This document shows, piece by piece, positions 17,555-27,569 of a stretch of DNA of 64,000 nt. Each line of letters starts with the position of its first letter. Positions within the stretch are counted from its first letter, which is position 1. The DNA lies in NCBI GenBank assembly GCA_013150915.1, contig JAADJE010000084.1, forward strand, positions 1 through 64,000. The letters are read 5' to 3'. This DNA is from Gammaproteobacteria bacterium (lineage in GTDB: Bacteria > Pseudomonadota > Gammaproteobacteria > BMS3Bbin11). The position numbers and the translations under genes are program-made. The notes under the pieces are model-generated. The model did no database searches. It was not told where the DNA came from and was given only the letters and a program-made list of their open reading frames with translations.

Positions 17555-19357
17555 ATGGAACAACAGATGAGTAAACTGACTGAAGTTCGCCTGCCCGATA
17601 TCGGTGATTTTGACGAGGTTGAAGTTATTGAAATACTGGTTGCTGTCGGCGATACCGTGGAACAGGAAAACTCGTTGATCACCCTGGAAAGTGACAAAGC
17701 AACGATGGAAATCCCGTCACCTGCTGCGGGCCTGGTTAAAGAAATTCTAGTCTCGGTAGGAGATAAAATAGCCGAAGGCGCAGCTATACTGATGCTGGAA
17801 GAGCCGGTTGGCGCAGCCGCTGACTCCCCCCCGGCGACGGAAACAAAGGATTCAGCAGAAATACATCCGGTAAAACCGGCTCAGGCACAAGCCAACAGAC
17901 CGGTATCCGCCTCTTCTGTACCGACTGACATTGAAAAAGGCGACAAACATGCCGAGCTGCTGATACTTGGCTCTGGTCCGGGTGGCTATACTGCCGCCTT
18001 CCGGGCAGCTGACCTCGGCAGACAGGTCATCATGATTGAACGCCATGAGCGTATCGGCGGTGTCTGCCTGAATGTGGGCTGTATCCCCTCCAAGGCGCTT
18101 TTGCATATTGCTACGGTTATCACCGATACAGAAGAAATAGAGGACTGCGGTATCCGTTATGGTAAGCCAACGATCGACATTAAAAAAATCGTCAGTTGGA
18201 AGAACGCTGTCGTTGAACGCCTCACGGGCGGCCTGAAAATGCTTGCCAAACAGCGCAAGGTGGAAATCGTCACCGGTGAAGGAAAATTCACCTCGGCTAA
18301 TCACATTACCGTCACGACTTCTGATGGCGAGCTAAACATCTCATTTGATCACTGCATCATTGCTGCCGGCTCGAGGGTAACAAAAATTCCAGGTTTTCCA
18401 CATGATGATCCACGTATGATGGATTCGACTGACGCACTTAAACTGGAAGAGATACCCCGGCGACTGCTGGTCATCGGTGGCGGCATTATCGGCCTGGAAA
18501 TGGCCACGGTCTATGATGCCCTGGGATCAAAAATTACCGTTGTGGAAATGCAAGATGGCCTGATACTCGGTGCGGACAAAGATATTACCCGCCCACTGAC
18601 AAAGCGTTTAAAGTCGCGGTATGAAAATATTTATCTGAAGACCGCTGTCACCCAGATCAAGCCCTTAAAAAAGGGGCTTAAGGTAAGCTTTGACGGAAAG
18701 GATGCCCCCAAAACCGATACATTCGACCACATCCTCGTTGCTGTCGGCCGCAATCCTAACGGCCTACTGATTCATGCCGATAAAGCGGGTATCAATGTGG
18801 ATAAATTCGGTTTCATTACTGTCGATAATCAGCAGCGCACCAATGTCCCACATATCTATGCTATCGGCGACATTGTTGGCCAGCCGATGCTGGCACATAA
18901 AGCCACCCATGAAGCGAAAGTTGCCGCCGAAGTAATCTCCGGCATAAAATCCACCTTTGATCCGATGACTATACCCTCTGTCGCCTACACCGACCCGGAA
19001 GTAGCCTGGATGGGGCTGACCGAAGCACAGGCAAAAGCCGAAGGCGTACAGGTAGAGAAGAGCACTTTCCCCTGGGCCGCCAGTGGGCGTAGCCTGTCCA
19101 TCGGTCGCGACGAAGGTTTAACCAAGGTATTATTTGATAAAGAGTCTGGCAGAATTGTCGGTGCTGGAATCGTTGGAACCCATGCAGGGGAACTGATAGC
19201 AGAAGCCGTACTGGCGCTTGAGATGGGTGCGGATGCCGAAGACCTGGGGCTAACGATACATCCGCATCCAACTTTGTCCGAGACGCTTTGCTTTGCGGCG
19301 GAAATGAGGGAGGGGACGATTACGGATTTGATGTCGAAAAAGAAAGGGAAAAGTTGA
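17555..19357 (+). CDS. lpd: Dihydrolipoamide dehydrogenase (E3) with N-terminal lipoyl domain
   Basis: 600 residues. A lipoyl domain at about 5-85 (Lys in [15 protein letters not shown]), a Pro/Ala linker, then a complete E3 flavoenzyme from about 130. This has the FAD-binding [12 protein letters not shown], the redox-active disulfide [16 protein letters not shown], the NAD-binding [12 protein letters not shown] and the C-terminal catalytic His in HPHPTLSET. It reoxidises the lipoyl group for pyruvate dehydrogenase. Starts at either 17555 or 17567 (MSKLTEV) are possible. The lipoyl-E3 fusion is known in several proteobacteria. The stop codon falls inside the start of an AAAGTG-type repeat. 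Confidence 0.96.
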   Translation: MEQQMSKLTEVRLPDIGDFDEVEVIEILVAVGDTVEQENSLITLESDKATMEIPSPAAGLVKEILVSVGDKIAEGAAILMLEEPVGAAADSPPATETKDSAEIHPVKPAQAQANRPVSASSVPTDIEKGDKHAELLILGSGPGGYTAAFRAADLGRQVIMIERHERIGGVCLNVGCIPSKALLHIATVITDTEEIEDCGIRYGKPTIDIKKIVSWKNAVVERLTGGLKMLAKQRKVEIVTGEGKFTSANHITVTTSDGELNISFDHCIIAAGSRVTKIPGFPHDDPRMMDSTDALKLEEIPRRLLVIGGGIIGLEMATVYDALGSKITVVEMQDGLILGADKDITRPLTKRLKSRYENIYLKTAVTQIKPLKKGLKVSFDGKDAPKTDTFDHILVAVGRNPNGLLIHADKAGINVDKFGFITVDNQQRTNVPHIYAIGDIVGQPMLAHKATHEAKVAAEVISGIKSTFDPMTIPSVAYTDPEVAWMGLTEAQAKAEGVQVEKSTFPWAASGRSLSIGRDEGLTKVLFDKESGRIVGAGIVGTHAGELIAEAVLALEMGADAEDLGLTIHPHPTLSETLCFAAEMREGTITDLMSKKKGKS

Positions 19358-19466
19358 AAGTGAAAAGTGAAAAGTGAAAAGCTTAAAGTAGAAGATCAAA
19401 TTCCCGTGGCCCTTAAGCTTAGGTATTAGCTTTGAGCTTTAAACTTTGAGCTTTGAGCTTTAAACT
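19353..19466. repeat. Imperfect direct/inverted repeat cluster after lpd
   Basis: Tandem GTGAAAA units (19353..19380) run into AAGCTTAAAG. After a short spacer comes a run of TTTGAGCTTTAAAC-type units (19430..19466). The two arms are roughly complementary if G-T pairs are allowed, so a long imperfect hairpin could form. It overlaps the lpd stop and lies before argG. Confidence 0.5.
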
Positions 19467-19544
19467 GATAAAAGAATTCACCGCGAGATGCGCCTCCCAC
19501 ATAAGTAATATACTCTGTAACAATAACCATGCACGGAAAAACCC

Positions 19545-20762
19545 ATGTCTGAAGTAAAAAAAGTTGTCCTCGCCTATTCCGGCGGTCTTGATACTTCCAT
19601 TATCCTGCGCTGGTTACAGGAAGAATATCAGTGTGAGGTAGTTACCTTTACTGCCGATATCGGCCAGGGCGAAGAGCTAGAACCTGCCCGCGCCAAAGCC
19701 GAGGCCGCCAACATCAAGGAAATTTATATCGAAGACCTGCGTGAGGAATTTGCCCGTGACTATGTCTTTCCGATGTTTCGTGCCAATGCCATTTATGAAG
19801 GGGAGTACTTACTGGGCACTTCCATAGCACGCCCGCTAATCGCTAAACGCCTGGTTGAAATCGCGCGCGAAACGGGTGCCGATGCAATTTCTCACGGTGC
19901 CACGGGAAAAGGCAATGATCAGGTGCGCTTCGAACTGGGCGCCTATGCTCTGATGCCGGATGTGAAAATTATTGCGCCATGGCGTGAATGGGCACTTGTG
20001 TCACGTGACAAATTGATGAAGTATGCCGATGAGAAGGGTATTGCGGTGGAAAAAAAGCGCGGCACCAAATCCCCATACTCGATGGATGCAAATCTGCTAC
20101 ACATCTCCTATGAAGGCAACATCCTGGAAGACCCGTGGAATCAGCCGGAAGACGATATGTGGCTGTGGACGGTGTCTCCAGAACAGGCACCGGACAACCC
20201 ACTCTACATCGAACTCGAATTTAACAACGGCGATATCATCGCTGTCGATGGAAAAGCCATGTCACCCGCCGGCGTAATGGAATACCTGAACAAGATCGGT
20301 GGTGAAAATGGTATCGGTCGTGATGATATCGTTGAAAACCGCTATGTCGGTATGAAAGCCCGTGGGTGCTATGAAACCCCTGCCGGAACGATCATGCTAA
20401 AAGCCCATCGCGCAATGGAGTCCCTGACACTGGATCGCGAAGTCATGCACCTGAAAGACGAGCTGATGCCACGCTATGCCAAACTGATCTATAACGGTTA
20501 CTGGTGGAGTCCGGAGCGGGAAATGCTACAGACCATGATTGATCAATCTCAACAAAACGTAACCGGGAACGTAAGGCTGAAGCTCTATAAAGGAAGCATA
20601 ATGGTTGCAGGAAGAAAATCGGAAACCAACAGTCTGTTTGACAAGAGTATCGCTACCTTTGAGGATGACGCAGGGGCCTACAATCAGGCAGATGCGACCG
20701 GATTTATTCGTCTTAATGCCTTACGCCTGCGGATTGCTGCAAGCAGGAAAGCCCTCAAGTAG
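19545..20762 (+). CDS. argG: Argininosuccinate synthase
   Basis: 405 residues. It joins citrulline and aspartate with ATP to make argininosuccinate, the step after argF in arginine synthesis. The ATP-binding PP-loop is AYSGGLDTS at residues 10-18. [11 protein letters not shown] (about residue 120) and the [11 protein letters not shown] segment are typical of the family. Length is normal. It is not clustered with argF/argD, and argH is not in the window. gloA follows after 14 bases and may be co-transcribed. Confidence 0.97.
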   Translation: MSEVKKVVLAYSGGLDTSIILRWLQEEYQCEVVTFTADIGQGEELEPARAKAEAANIKEIYIEDLREEFARDYVFPMFRANAIYEGEYLLGTSIARPLIAKRLVEIARETGADAISHGATGKGNDQVRFELGAYALMPDVKIIAPWREWALVSRDKLMKYADEKGIAVEKKRGTKSPYSMDANLLHISYEGNILEDPWNQPEDDMWLWTVSPEQAPDNPLYIELEFNNGDIIAVDGKAMSPAGVMEYLNKIGGENGIGRDDIVENRYVGMKARGCYETPAGTIMLKAHRAMESLTLDREVMHLKDELMPRYAKLIYNGYWWSPEREMLQTMIDQSQQNVTGNVRLKLYKGSIMVAGRKSETNSLFDKSIATFEDDAGAYNQADATGFIRLNALRLRIAASRKALK

Positions 20763-20776
20763 GAGGGTCTCTAACG

Positions 20777-21160
20777 ATGCGCATACTGCACACCATGTTG
20801 CGTGTGGGCAACCTTGATCGCTCGATCGATTTCTATACCGGTATCCTGGGTATGCAATTACTGCGCCGCAAGGACTATCCTGGTGGAAGATTTACCCTTG
20901 CCTTTGTTGGCTACGGAGATGAAGTGGATCATACCGTCATTGAGCTTACCCACAACTGGGGGACCGACAGCTATGACCTTGGCAACGGCTACGGTCATAT
21001 CGCCCTGGCTGTCGACGATGTGGCGGCAGCCTGTGAATCTATTCGCCGGCAAGGTGGTAATATTGTTCGTGAGGCCGGCCCAATGAAGCATGGCAGCACA
21101 GTGATTGCATTTGTTGAAGATCCGGATGGTTATAAAATCGAACTGATTGAGGGCAGGTGA
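20777..21160 (+). CDS. gloA: Lactoylglutathione lyase (glyoxalase I)
   Basis: 127 residues. It isomerises the methylglyoxal-glutathione hemithioacetal to lactoylglutathione. The four metal ligands fall at exactly the E. coli positions: His5, Glu56, His74 and Glu122 ([22 protein letters not shown]). The short length and absence of the eukaryotic insertions suggest the nickel-type bacterial class. GGAGGG precedes the ATG. It is close behind argG and probably shares its transcript. Confidence 0.95.
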   Translation: MRILHTMLRVGNLDRSIDFYTGILGMQLLRRKDYPGGRFTLAFVGYGDEVDHTVIELTHNWGTDSYDLGNGYGHIALAVDDVAAACESIRRQGGNIVREAGPMKHGSTVIAFVEDPDGYKIELIEGR

Positions 21161-21322
21161 TGACATAGAGATCCTGCGGTTCGTTGCCTTACGGCACATT
21201 ATCGACCGATTATTGACATGTAGGCGTGAATTCATTTTCAAAGAGGCGCCCGGTAGTTTTGTCCGATGTTGTCAGATTGACAGAACAAAACGGGTAATGC
21301 GTATACAAACTTTAACTATCAT

Positions 21323-21340
21323 CTGTCATCAAACTGTAAC
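21323..21340 (+). promoter_or_regulatory. Pho box upstream of phoB
   Basis: CTGTCATCAAACTGTAAC contains two CTGTNA-type half-sites 11 bp apart, close to the PhoB consensus. It ends about 47 bases before the phoB ATG. TAGAGT at 21351..21356 would be a suitably placed -10. This predicts autoregulation of phoBR. Confidence 0.75.
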
Positions 21341-21386
21341 ATTCACTCTCTAGAGTTGAAAATCTTTGCTATAAATAAGGCTGAAC

Positions 21387-22085
21387 ATGCAGAAAAAAAT
21401 CCTGGTCATCGAAGACGAAGCCGCAATACTCGGCATGATAACCTTTACCCTGGAAAACGAAGACTTTCTGGTGGTCGGTGTTGAAAATGGCCAGGATGCC
21501 CAACAGGCCGTTGCAAAATCCATTCCTGACCTGATGCTGGTGGACTGGATGCTGCCTGGTATCAGTGGCCTGGAGTTGGTACGTGGGTTTCGTCGATCAG
21601 CGGCCACACGCACTGTCCCTATCATTATGTTGACCGCACGTAGCGAAGAAAATGACCGGATTGATGGCCTCGATTCCGGTGCCGATGATTATATTACGAA
21701 ACCTTTTTCTACACGTGAGTTGCTGTCACGTATCTCTGCTTTATTGCGGCGTGCAGAAGCCTTCGAGGGTTCTACACAGCCTCTACTGGCAGGAGAGATA
21801 AAACTTGACCCGCTGGCACATGAACTAACGATAGCAGGAAAACCGGTAAAGCCCGGCCCCACCGAGTACCGGCTGCTCTTTTTCCTCATGCAGCACCCCA
21901 ACCGTGTGTACTCACGGGGTCAGCTGCTGGATTATGTCTGGGGCGAAAACATCTACATTGAAGAAAGAACGGTGGATGTCCATATTTTGCGTCTGCGCAA
22001 ACTTCTTAAACGGTTCGCCGTTGATCATATGTTACAGACAGTTCGAGGTATCGGTTACCGTTTTAGTATTTCGGTTGGACAATGA
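21387..22085 (+). CDS. phoB: Phosphate regulon response regulator PhoB
   Basis: 232 residues of the OmpR/PhoB family. Receiver domain (about 1-120) with acidic pocket Glu9-Asp10-Glu11, phosphoacceptor Asp53 (VDWMLPGISG) and the conserved Lys in YITKPFS. C-terminal winged-helix DNA-binding domain (about 135-230; ERTVDVHILRLRKLL). When phosphorylated by PhoR it activates phosphate-starvation genes. It overlaps phoR by four bases (ATGA), and a Pho box precedes it. pstSCAB-phoU follows on the same strand. Confidence 0.96.
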   Translation: MQKKILVIEDEAAILGMITFTLENEDFLVVGVENGQDAQQAVAKSIPDLMLVDWMLPGISGLELVRGFRRSAATRTVPIIMLTARSEENDRIDGLDSGADDYITKPFSTRELLSRISALLRRAEAFEGSTQPLLAGEIKLDPLAHELTIAGKPVKPGPTEYRLLFFLMQHPNRVYSRGQLLDYVWGENIYIEERTVDVHILRLRKLLKRFAVDHMLQTVRGIGYRFSISVGQ

Positions 22086-23398
22086 ACAAAAATTTATCCC
22101 TGGAGGCCTGGCGCCTGTTCTGGGTTCTTGTTGCCGGAATTATTGCTGGCTTGATGACATCACGGCTTTGGCCAACTATTGTCCTGGCTCTCCTGGCGTA
22201 CTGCATCTGGCAGATGAACCAGCTCTTCAGGCTCGATCGCTGGATACAGCAGGGCCTTAAGCGTTCACAAACACCGAATGCAGGGGGGTTACTGGAAAAT
22301 ATAATTTCCAATATCTACCGCCTTAAAACCAGCAGGAAGCGCGGTAAAAAACAGCTGGCCCTGTTACTGGGTCAATACAGAGCCTCTGCGGAAGCACTGC
22401 CTGATGCCACGGTTATCCTTACCAGCACCGGTGAAATCCAGTGGTTCAATGAAGCGGCCGAAATCTTGCTGCGCCTGCAGACACCGAGAGACTTGGGTCA
22501 ACGTATTGATAATCTGTTACGCGACCCCAAGTTTCGTAAATTCCTGCGAGCGACAAAACGGCAACAGGAACTACGCCTCACATCTCCGTTGGATAATGAA
22601 GTCATTTTATCCTGTCGCCTGATCAATTATGGCCAGGATAAGCTTTTACTGACAGTACGTGATGTCAGCATCCGCGAACAGCTCAATCGTGTCAGGCGTG
22701 AATTTGTTTCGAATGCTTCACATGAGCTACGTACTCCACTCACGGTGATTCGGGGTTATCTTGAGATGATGTCTGCCGACAACGGGGGGGAGGATGAGTT
22801 GCGAGACAAGATACACATCTTGCTTGAACAAACGGCACAGATGGAGAATATAATCAACGAAATGCTGACACTTTCCCGACTGGAAAGTTCTACGCTGGAA
22901 GCCAGCGAAGGAGAGGCCCTCAGCGTTGCACAAATATTACGGCAACTGGTATCGGATGCCGTTCGGTCCGGCAAAGCCGAGAGCGATCAAATCACAGTTA
23001 CTGTGGATGACAGCCTTTGTCTAATTGGCATACGGGCAGAGATAATGAGCCTTTGCAATAATCTTCTGTACAACGCTCTGCAGCACAATCCTGCGCAAAC
23101 ACCCATAGAGCTACAATGGTTCCGCAGTGGTTCCGATGCGCCATGCCTGGCCGTAAATGACGATGGTGAGGGCATTGAGCAGCAGCATCTGAGCCGCCTG
23201 ACGGAACGATTCTACCGTGTTGATTCCAGCCGCTCACGAGAATCCGGCGGCACCGGCCTGGGACTGGCCATCGTCAAACACATTGTTCAGCGCCATGGCG
23301 GGCATATTGATATTTCCAGTACGCCTACTGTCGGCTCATCCTTTACCTGCTGTTTTGCAACATCGCGGGCCGTTGAATGTGTCGGTGATGAAGTCTAA
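22082..23398 (+). CDS. phoR: Phosphate regulon sensor histidine kinase PhoR
   Basis: 438 residues. Two N-terminal membrane segments (about 10-44), a PAS domain at about 95-200 (LPDATVILTSTGEIQWFNEA), the H box NASHELRTPL with phospho-accepting His214, and the ATPase domain with N, G1 and G2 boxes (NNLLYNALQHN, VNDDGEGI, GGTGLGLAIVKH). It lacks a large periplasmic loop, as in other PhoR proteins, which sense phosphate through the Pst transporter and PhoU rather than directly. Its start overlaps the phoB stop, so the two are co-translated. Confidence 0.95.
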   Translation: MNKNLSLEAWRLFWVLVAGIIAGLMTSRLWPTIVLALLAYCIWQMNQLFRLDRWIQQGLKRSQTPNAGGLLENIISNIYRLKTSRKRGKKQLALLLGQYRASAEALPDATVILTSTGEIQWFNEAAEILLRLQTPRDLGQRIDNLLRDPKFRKFLRATKRQQELRLTSPLDNEVILSCRLINYGQDKLLLTVRDVSIREQLNRVRREFVSNASHELRTPLTVIRGYLEMMSADNGGEDELRDKIHILLEQTAQMENIINEMLTLSRLESSTLEASEGEALSVAQILRQLVSDAVRSGKAESDQITVTVDDSLCLIGIRAEIMSLCNNLLYNALQHNPAQTPIELQWFRSGSDAPCLAVNDDGEGIEQQHLSRLTERFYRVDSSRSRESGGTGLGLAIVKHIVQRHGGHIDISSTPTVGSSFTCCFATSRAVECVGDEV

Positions 23399-23464
23399 TA
23401 ATCGCCACTATATAATCCGTAACACCCCTCTTGGGGCGACATTTACAGCGGCTGGTTGAATGGC

Positions 23465-23527
23465 CATGCGATCCCCATGCCTTGTGATGACAGATTTTTA
23501 ATCACAATCTGACATATCCAGAATTAC
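23465..23527 (+). repeat. TIR-hairpin repeat, copy D (partial, right half)
   Basis: This stretch matches the right half of copy A (9583..9740), including the small hairpin CAGATT...AATCTG and the ATCCAG end. It has lost the left half and the central stem. It lies between phoR and the Pho box of pstS. Confidence 0.65.
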
Positions 23528-23548
23528 CGGATATCCCAAAAAAAGGTT

Positions 23549-23567
23549 TTGTCATAATCCTGTAACA
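23549..23567 (+). promoter_or_regulatory. Pho box and promoter upstream of pstS
   Basis: TTGTCATAATCCTGTAACA contains two TGTNA half-sites 11 bp apart (PhoB consensus CTGTCATAAATCTGTCACA). TAGAAT at 23577..23582, nine bases downstream, is a good -10. It predicts PhoB-dependent expression of pstSCAB-phoU. Confidence 0.8.
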
Positions 23568-23689
23568 ATAGGTTTCTAGAATCTTGTCCAGTAACAGAGG
23601 CCCTGATGCTGAAGCTAAGGATTATTAAAGGTTCCCTTAACTCAGACCCGGCCTGATCATAAGTAAACTTAAACTTCGGGACAATCAAC

Positions 23690-24832
23690 ATGAAAAAATT
23701 TATTCTGCACAGCGTTGTCATTGTGGCCGCCATGGGTAGCATTAATACCGCCCATGCCATAGGCCGTGATACCATAAACATTGTCGGGTCTTCGACAGTG
23801 TATCCCTTTGCCACAGTTGTTGCTGAGCGTTTTGGACGTTCCAGTAATTTCAAAACACCCAAGATTGAATCAACCGGTTCCGGTGGTGGACTCAAGTTAT
23901 TCTGCAAAGGCGCAGGGGCCAACACACCGGATATTACCAATGCCTCACGCCGTATCAAGAAAAGTGAGTATGATAAATGCCAGAAGAATGGGGTCACCAG
24001 CATAACCGAAGTACTGGTCGGTTACGACGGTATCGTCATTGCAAACTCAAAAAAAGCAATTCGCTTAAACCTGACACGCAAGGACTTATACATGGCACTG
24101 GCCAAAATAGTGCCCGGTCCTGATGGTAAACTGATTCCCAACCCCAATACTACCTGGAAAGACGTCAACGCCAAGTTACCCGCGATAAAAATTGAAGTGC
24201 TCGGACCACCACCAACATCTGGAACCCGTGATGCCTTTGCTGAACTGGCTCTTGGCGGTGGTGCAAAAACGATTCCTGATCTCAAGGCATTGCGTGGCAT
24301 GAAGGCCTCTCAGGCTGATGAGATCAAAGCCATGATGACCAAACTGGGTATTCCGTTGACTGTTTATGACAGCATGAAGAAGAAAAAAGGCAAGGCGCCT
24401 AAGGGAAAGAAAATCTTCAAGGCGGTTGTCTATGCGGTACGCGAAGACGGTGCCTATATTGAGGCAGGCGAGAACGATAACCTTATCGTACAAAAACTGC
24501 AGACCAACCCAAATGCGCTGGGTATCTTCGGCTTCAGCTATCTAGAGGAAAATGCTGACAAGGTACAGGGGTCTATAATTGATGGTATTGAGCCAAGCTT
24601 TGATACAATCGCCAGTGGTGACTACCCGGTATCACGTCCGCTATACTTCTATATCAAGAATGCGCACGTGGGTAAAATCCCCGGTATTCTGGAATACGCC
24701 CTGGCATTCGCCTCAAAAAAGGCTATGGGCGAGGACGGTTACCTGCCCGAAAGAGGGCTAATCCCATTAAACAGTAATGAATTGCTACAAGTTCAGAAAA
24801 ACATAAAAAATCTTAAAGTACTGAAAATGTAG
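23690..24832 (+). CDS. pstS: Phosphate ABC transporter substrate-binding protein
   Basis: 380 residues, with a signal peptide (about 1-23, NTAHA) and a periplasmic phosphate-binding fold. Conserved binding motifs are VGSSTVYPFATVV near residue 30, ESTGSGGG near 63 and the TSGTRDAF loop near 180. It delivers phosphate to PstCA. It is somewhat longer than E. coli PstS, with a Lys-rich insertion around 230-245 (MKKKKGKAPKGKK). First gene of the pst operon, behind a Pho box. It resembles the SphX/PstS type common in marine and sulfur-oxidising gammaproteobacteria. Confidence 0.94.
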   Translation: MKKFILHSVVIVAAMGSINTAHAIGRDTINIVGSSTVYPFATVVAERFGRSSNFKTPKIESTGSGGGLKLFCKGAGANTPDITNASRRIKKSEYDKCQKNGVTSITEVLVGYDGIVIANSKKAIRLNLTRKDLYMALAKIVPGPDGKLIPNPNTTWKDVNAKLPAIKIEVLGPPPTSGTRDAFAELALGGGAKTIPDLKALRGMKASQADEIKAMMTKLGIPLTVYDSMKKKKGKAPKGKKIFKAVVYAVREDGAYIEAGENDNLIVQKLQTNPNALGIFGFSYLEENADKVQGSIIDGIEPSFDTIASGDYPVSRPLYFYIKNAHVGKIPGILEYALAFASKKAMGEDGYLPERGLIPLNSNELLQVQKNIKNLKVLKM

Positions 24833-24866
24833 TTATTTCCTGATTGTTGAGTCGTTTTTTATACGC

Positions 24867-26255
24867 ATGCAGACATCTACAATCTTTCTCGCACTGATCA
24901 TCCTAACGGTGATCAGTTTTGCGCTGGGATACAAACGTTCGCATGCTGTAGCAGCCGGGCACGGCGGCATCAAGTCGCTGCACTCTTTGCCCCGGCATTA
25001 CGGCTATATGACAGCACTGTGGGCCGGCTTGCCGGCCTTACTCATTCTACTCCTGTGGATGGGGTTTGAACAAAGGGTACTCCACAGCCTTGTGTTGGCC
25101 AGCCTGCCGGAAAGTGTGCAAAGCATGCAGGAAAGCCAGCTCGGGCTCTACTACAATCAAATCGTCAGTTTTGCCACTGGCAATATAGACAGTTCACAAC
25201 TCAATGCAGATCAAATTGGAGCCGCTTCCTATTTTAACTCATTGCTAGCTTCAGGCCGTATAATCAAGAGCGCCCTGGTCTTTGTCATAATCGTCTTTGG
25301 TGCAGGGTTGGCCATGCAGCGAATCAGGCCTTCATTCCGTGCCCGCAATAATGTTGAGAATATTTTCAAGTGGGTACTCTTCGCCTGTTCATTTATTGCG
25401 GTACTGACGACAGCCGGTATCGTCCTGTCTGTGTTATTTGAAGCCGTGCGTTTTTTTCAGGTTATTCCCCTTACAGACTTTCTGTTCGGGCTGGAATGGA
25501 GTCCACAGATGGCCATTCGTGCCGACCAGGTGGCAGCATCCGGTTCATTTGGCTTTGTGCCTTTGTTTGTCGGCACAATGCTGATTACCCTGGTTGCCAT
25601 GTTGATTGCCGTACCTGTCGGCCTGATGTCCGCCATCTATATGTCGGAATATGCCACTAAGCGTTTTCGCACTATAAGTAAACCGATGCTGGAAATACTG
25701 GCCGGGGTGCCCACAGTCGTTTATGGTTTCTTTGCCGCACTCACTGTGGCACCTTTTATCCGCAATTTGGGCGAGTCCTTTGGTCTCAACGTATCTTCCG
25801 AGAGTGCCCTGGCCGCCGGTCTGGTTATGGGAATCATGATTATTCCTTTCGTCATGTCATTGTCAGATGATATTATCACTGCAGTACCCGATGCCATGCG
25901 TGAAGCCTCGCTGGGCCTGGGCGCAACGATGAATGAGACGATACGAAAGGTCGTGTTGCCTGCTGCCCTACCGGGCATCATTGGGGGTATATTACTCGCT
26001 GTGTCACGCGCCATTGGCGAGACCATGATTGTTGTCATGGCCGCCGGGCTATCGGCAAAACTGACCATCAATCCGCTGGAGGCGGTGACCACGGTCACAG
26101 TACAAATCGTTACCCTGCTAGTTGGTGACCAGGAATTCGACAGTCCAAAAACACTGGCCGCCTTTGCCCTGGGTTTGTCGCTTTTCTTCGTGACGCTACT
26201 GCTCAACGTCATCGCCCTCTATGTGGTCAGAAAATACCGTGAGCAATATGAATAA
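24867..26255 (+). CDS. pstC: Phosphate ABC transporter permease PstC
   Basis: 462 residues, longer than the usual about 320. Besides the six-helix permease core (about 200-460, with the ABC-coupling loop EASLGLGATMNETIRKVVLPAALPGI split near residue 350) it has a membrane segment at each end of an about 130-residue N-terminal extension. This extension occurs in the long PstC subtype. The stop overlaps the start of pstA, indicating translational coupling. Confidence 0.93.
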   Translation: MQTSTIFLALIILTVISFALGYKRSHAVAAGHGGIKSLHSLPRHYGYMTALWAGLPALLILLLWMGFEQRVLHSLVLASLPESVQSMQESQLGLYYNQIVSFATGNIDSSQLNADQIGAASYFNSLLASGRIIKSALVFVIIVFGAGLAMQRIRPSFRARNNVENIFKWVLFACSFIAVLTTAGIVLSVLFEAVRFFQVIPLTDFLFGLEWSPQMAIRADQVAASGSFGFVPLFVGTMLITLVAMLIAVPVGLMSAIYMSEYATKRFRTISKPMLEILAGVPTVVYGFFAALTVAPFIRNLGESFGLNVSSESALAAGLVMGIMIIPFVMSLSDDIITAVPDAMREASLGLGATMNETIRKVVLPAALPGIIGGILLAVSRAIGETMIVVMAAGLSAKLTINPLEAVTTVTVQIVTLLVGDQEFDSPKTLAAFALGLSLFFVTLLLNVIALYVVRKYREQYE

Positions 26256-27558
26256 ACAGATAGACAGCAATACAGATAGAAGCACAAACCGGAATACCGC
26301 CGTAATAGCGGCATCATTAAAGAAGCGCTATGCGCGAGAGAAACGCTTCCAGTGGTATGGCCGGCTGGCTGTGTTAACAGGCTTTATCTTTTTGTTTCTG
26401 TTGCTTGCAGATATCGTCAGCAAAGGGACGCCTGCCTTTACTCAAAGCTTTATCAAGCTCTCCATTAATCTAGATCCTGAGAAGCTCGGCGTAGACGCTA
26501 ATTCAACGGAAAATGAATTACGGCAGGCGAATTATGCCGCGGTGATTAAACGCAGCTTGCGTAAAAAATTTCCTGAAGTCTCCGGACGAAAAGAGAAGCG
26601 CCGGCTATACCGACTAATTAGTATCGGGGCCGAATATAAGCTGCGTGATTATATTGTCGCCCACCCTGAGGATATCGGGAAGCGTAAAGAATTCTGGCTG
26701 CGGGCACATTCCGAGGCAGACAGTTACCTGAAGGGGCAGGTGGATAAAAACACCCCGGAAGCTGACCGGCGTGTAAAAGACAATCAAGTAAACTGGCTAA
26801 ATCAGCTACACAAAGAAGGCCTTACCGATACTCGCTTCAACACCACATTCTTTACTGCCGGCGATTCCCGTGAGCCTGAACTGGCGGGGATAAAAGCCGC
26901 CTTGTTTGGATCCTTCTTCACCCTGTCGGTTACCTTTCTGCTTTCTTTCCCGATCGGTGTCTTTGCCGCAATTTATTTACAGGAATTTGCACCACGCAAC
27001 CGCCTCACCGATCTAATTGAAATAAATATCAATAATCTGGCCGCCGTGCCTTCCATCGTTTTTGGTCTACTGGGGCTGGCTGTTTTCATCAATTTTTTTG
27101 GGCTGCCGCGCTCTGCGCCGCTGGTTGGTGGTATCGTGCTGGCGCTGATAACATTACCAACTATCATCATTACATCGCGCACCGCGATTCAGGCCGTTTC
27201 ACCTTCCATCCGTGAGGCCGCCCTCGCCATAGGTGCGTCAAAGTTACAGACCATATTTCACCATGTCCTGCCAGTCGCCATGCCCGGTATTTTTACCGGG
27301 GCGATAATTGGTATGGCCCAGGCACTGGGTGAATCCGCGCCTTTGCTAATGATCGGCATGGTCGCCTTTATCATGGATGTACCTGGCAGCATAATGGACT
27401 CGTCGACAGTACTGCCAATACAGGTTTATTTGTGGGCCGACAACCCAGAACACGGGTTTATGGAAAAGACCTCGGCAGCCATTATGGTACTGCTACTCTT
27501 TTTGATCATAATGAATGCGCTTGCTATTTATCTGCGTAAACGCTTCGAATTAAAATAG
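26248..27558 (+). CDS. pstA: Phosphate ABC transporter permease PstA (long form)
   Basis: About 436 residues if started at ATG 26248, which overlaps the pstC stop; GTG 26239 is an alternative. After a first membrane segment there is a periplasmic insertion of about 150 residues ([10 protein letters not shown] through LHKEGLTDT) before the five-helix permease core with the [18 protein letters not shown] coupling loop. The enlarged loop matches the long PstC partner, so the pair is the extended Pst permease subtype. It forms the phosphate channel with PstC. Confidence 0.92.
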   Translation: MNKQIDSNTDRSTNRNTAVIAASLKKRYAREKRFQWYGRLAVLTGFIFLFLLLADIVSKGTPAFTQSFIKLSINLDPEKLGVDANSTENELRQANYAAVIKRSLRKKFPEVSGRKEKRRLYRLISIGAEYKLRDYIVAHPEDIGKRKEFWLRAHSEADSYLKGQVDKNTPEADRRVKDNQVNWLNQLHKEGLTDTRFNTTFFTAGDSREPELAGIKAALFGSFFTLSVTFLLSFPIGVFAAIYLQEFAPRNRLTDLIEININNLAAVPSIVFGLLGLAVFINFFGLPRSAPLVGGIVLALITLPTIIITSRTAIQAVSPSIREAALAIGASKLQTIFHHVLPVAMPGIFTGAIIGMAQALGESAPLLMIGMVAFIMDVPGSIMDSSTVLPIQVYLWADNPEHGFMEKTSAAIMVLLLFLIIMNALAIYLRKRFELK

Positions 27559-27569
27559 GGTCTGATAAG

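Noticed and set aside
19353-19466. CRISPR array
   Set aside because: The units are short, of uneven length and contain no distinct spacers; no cas genes are nearby.
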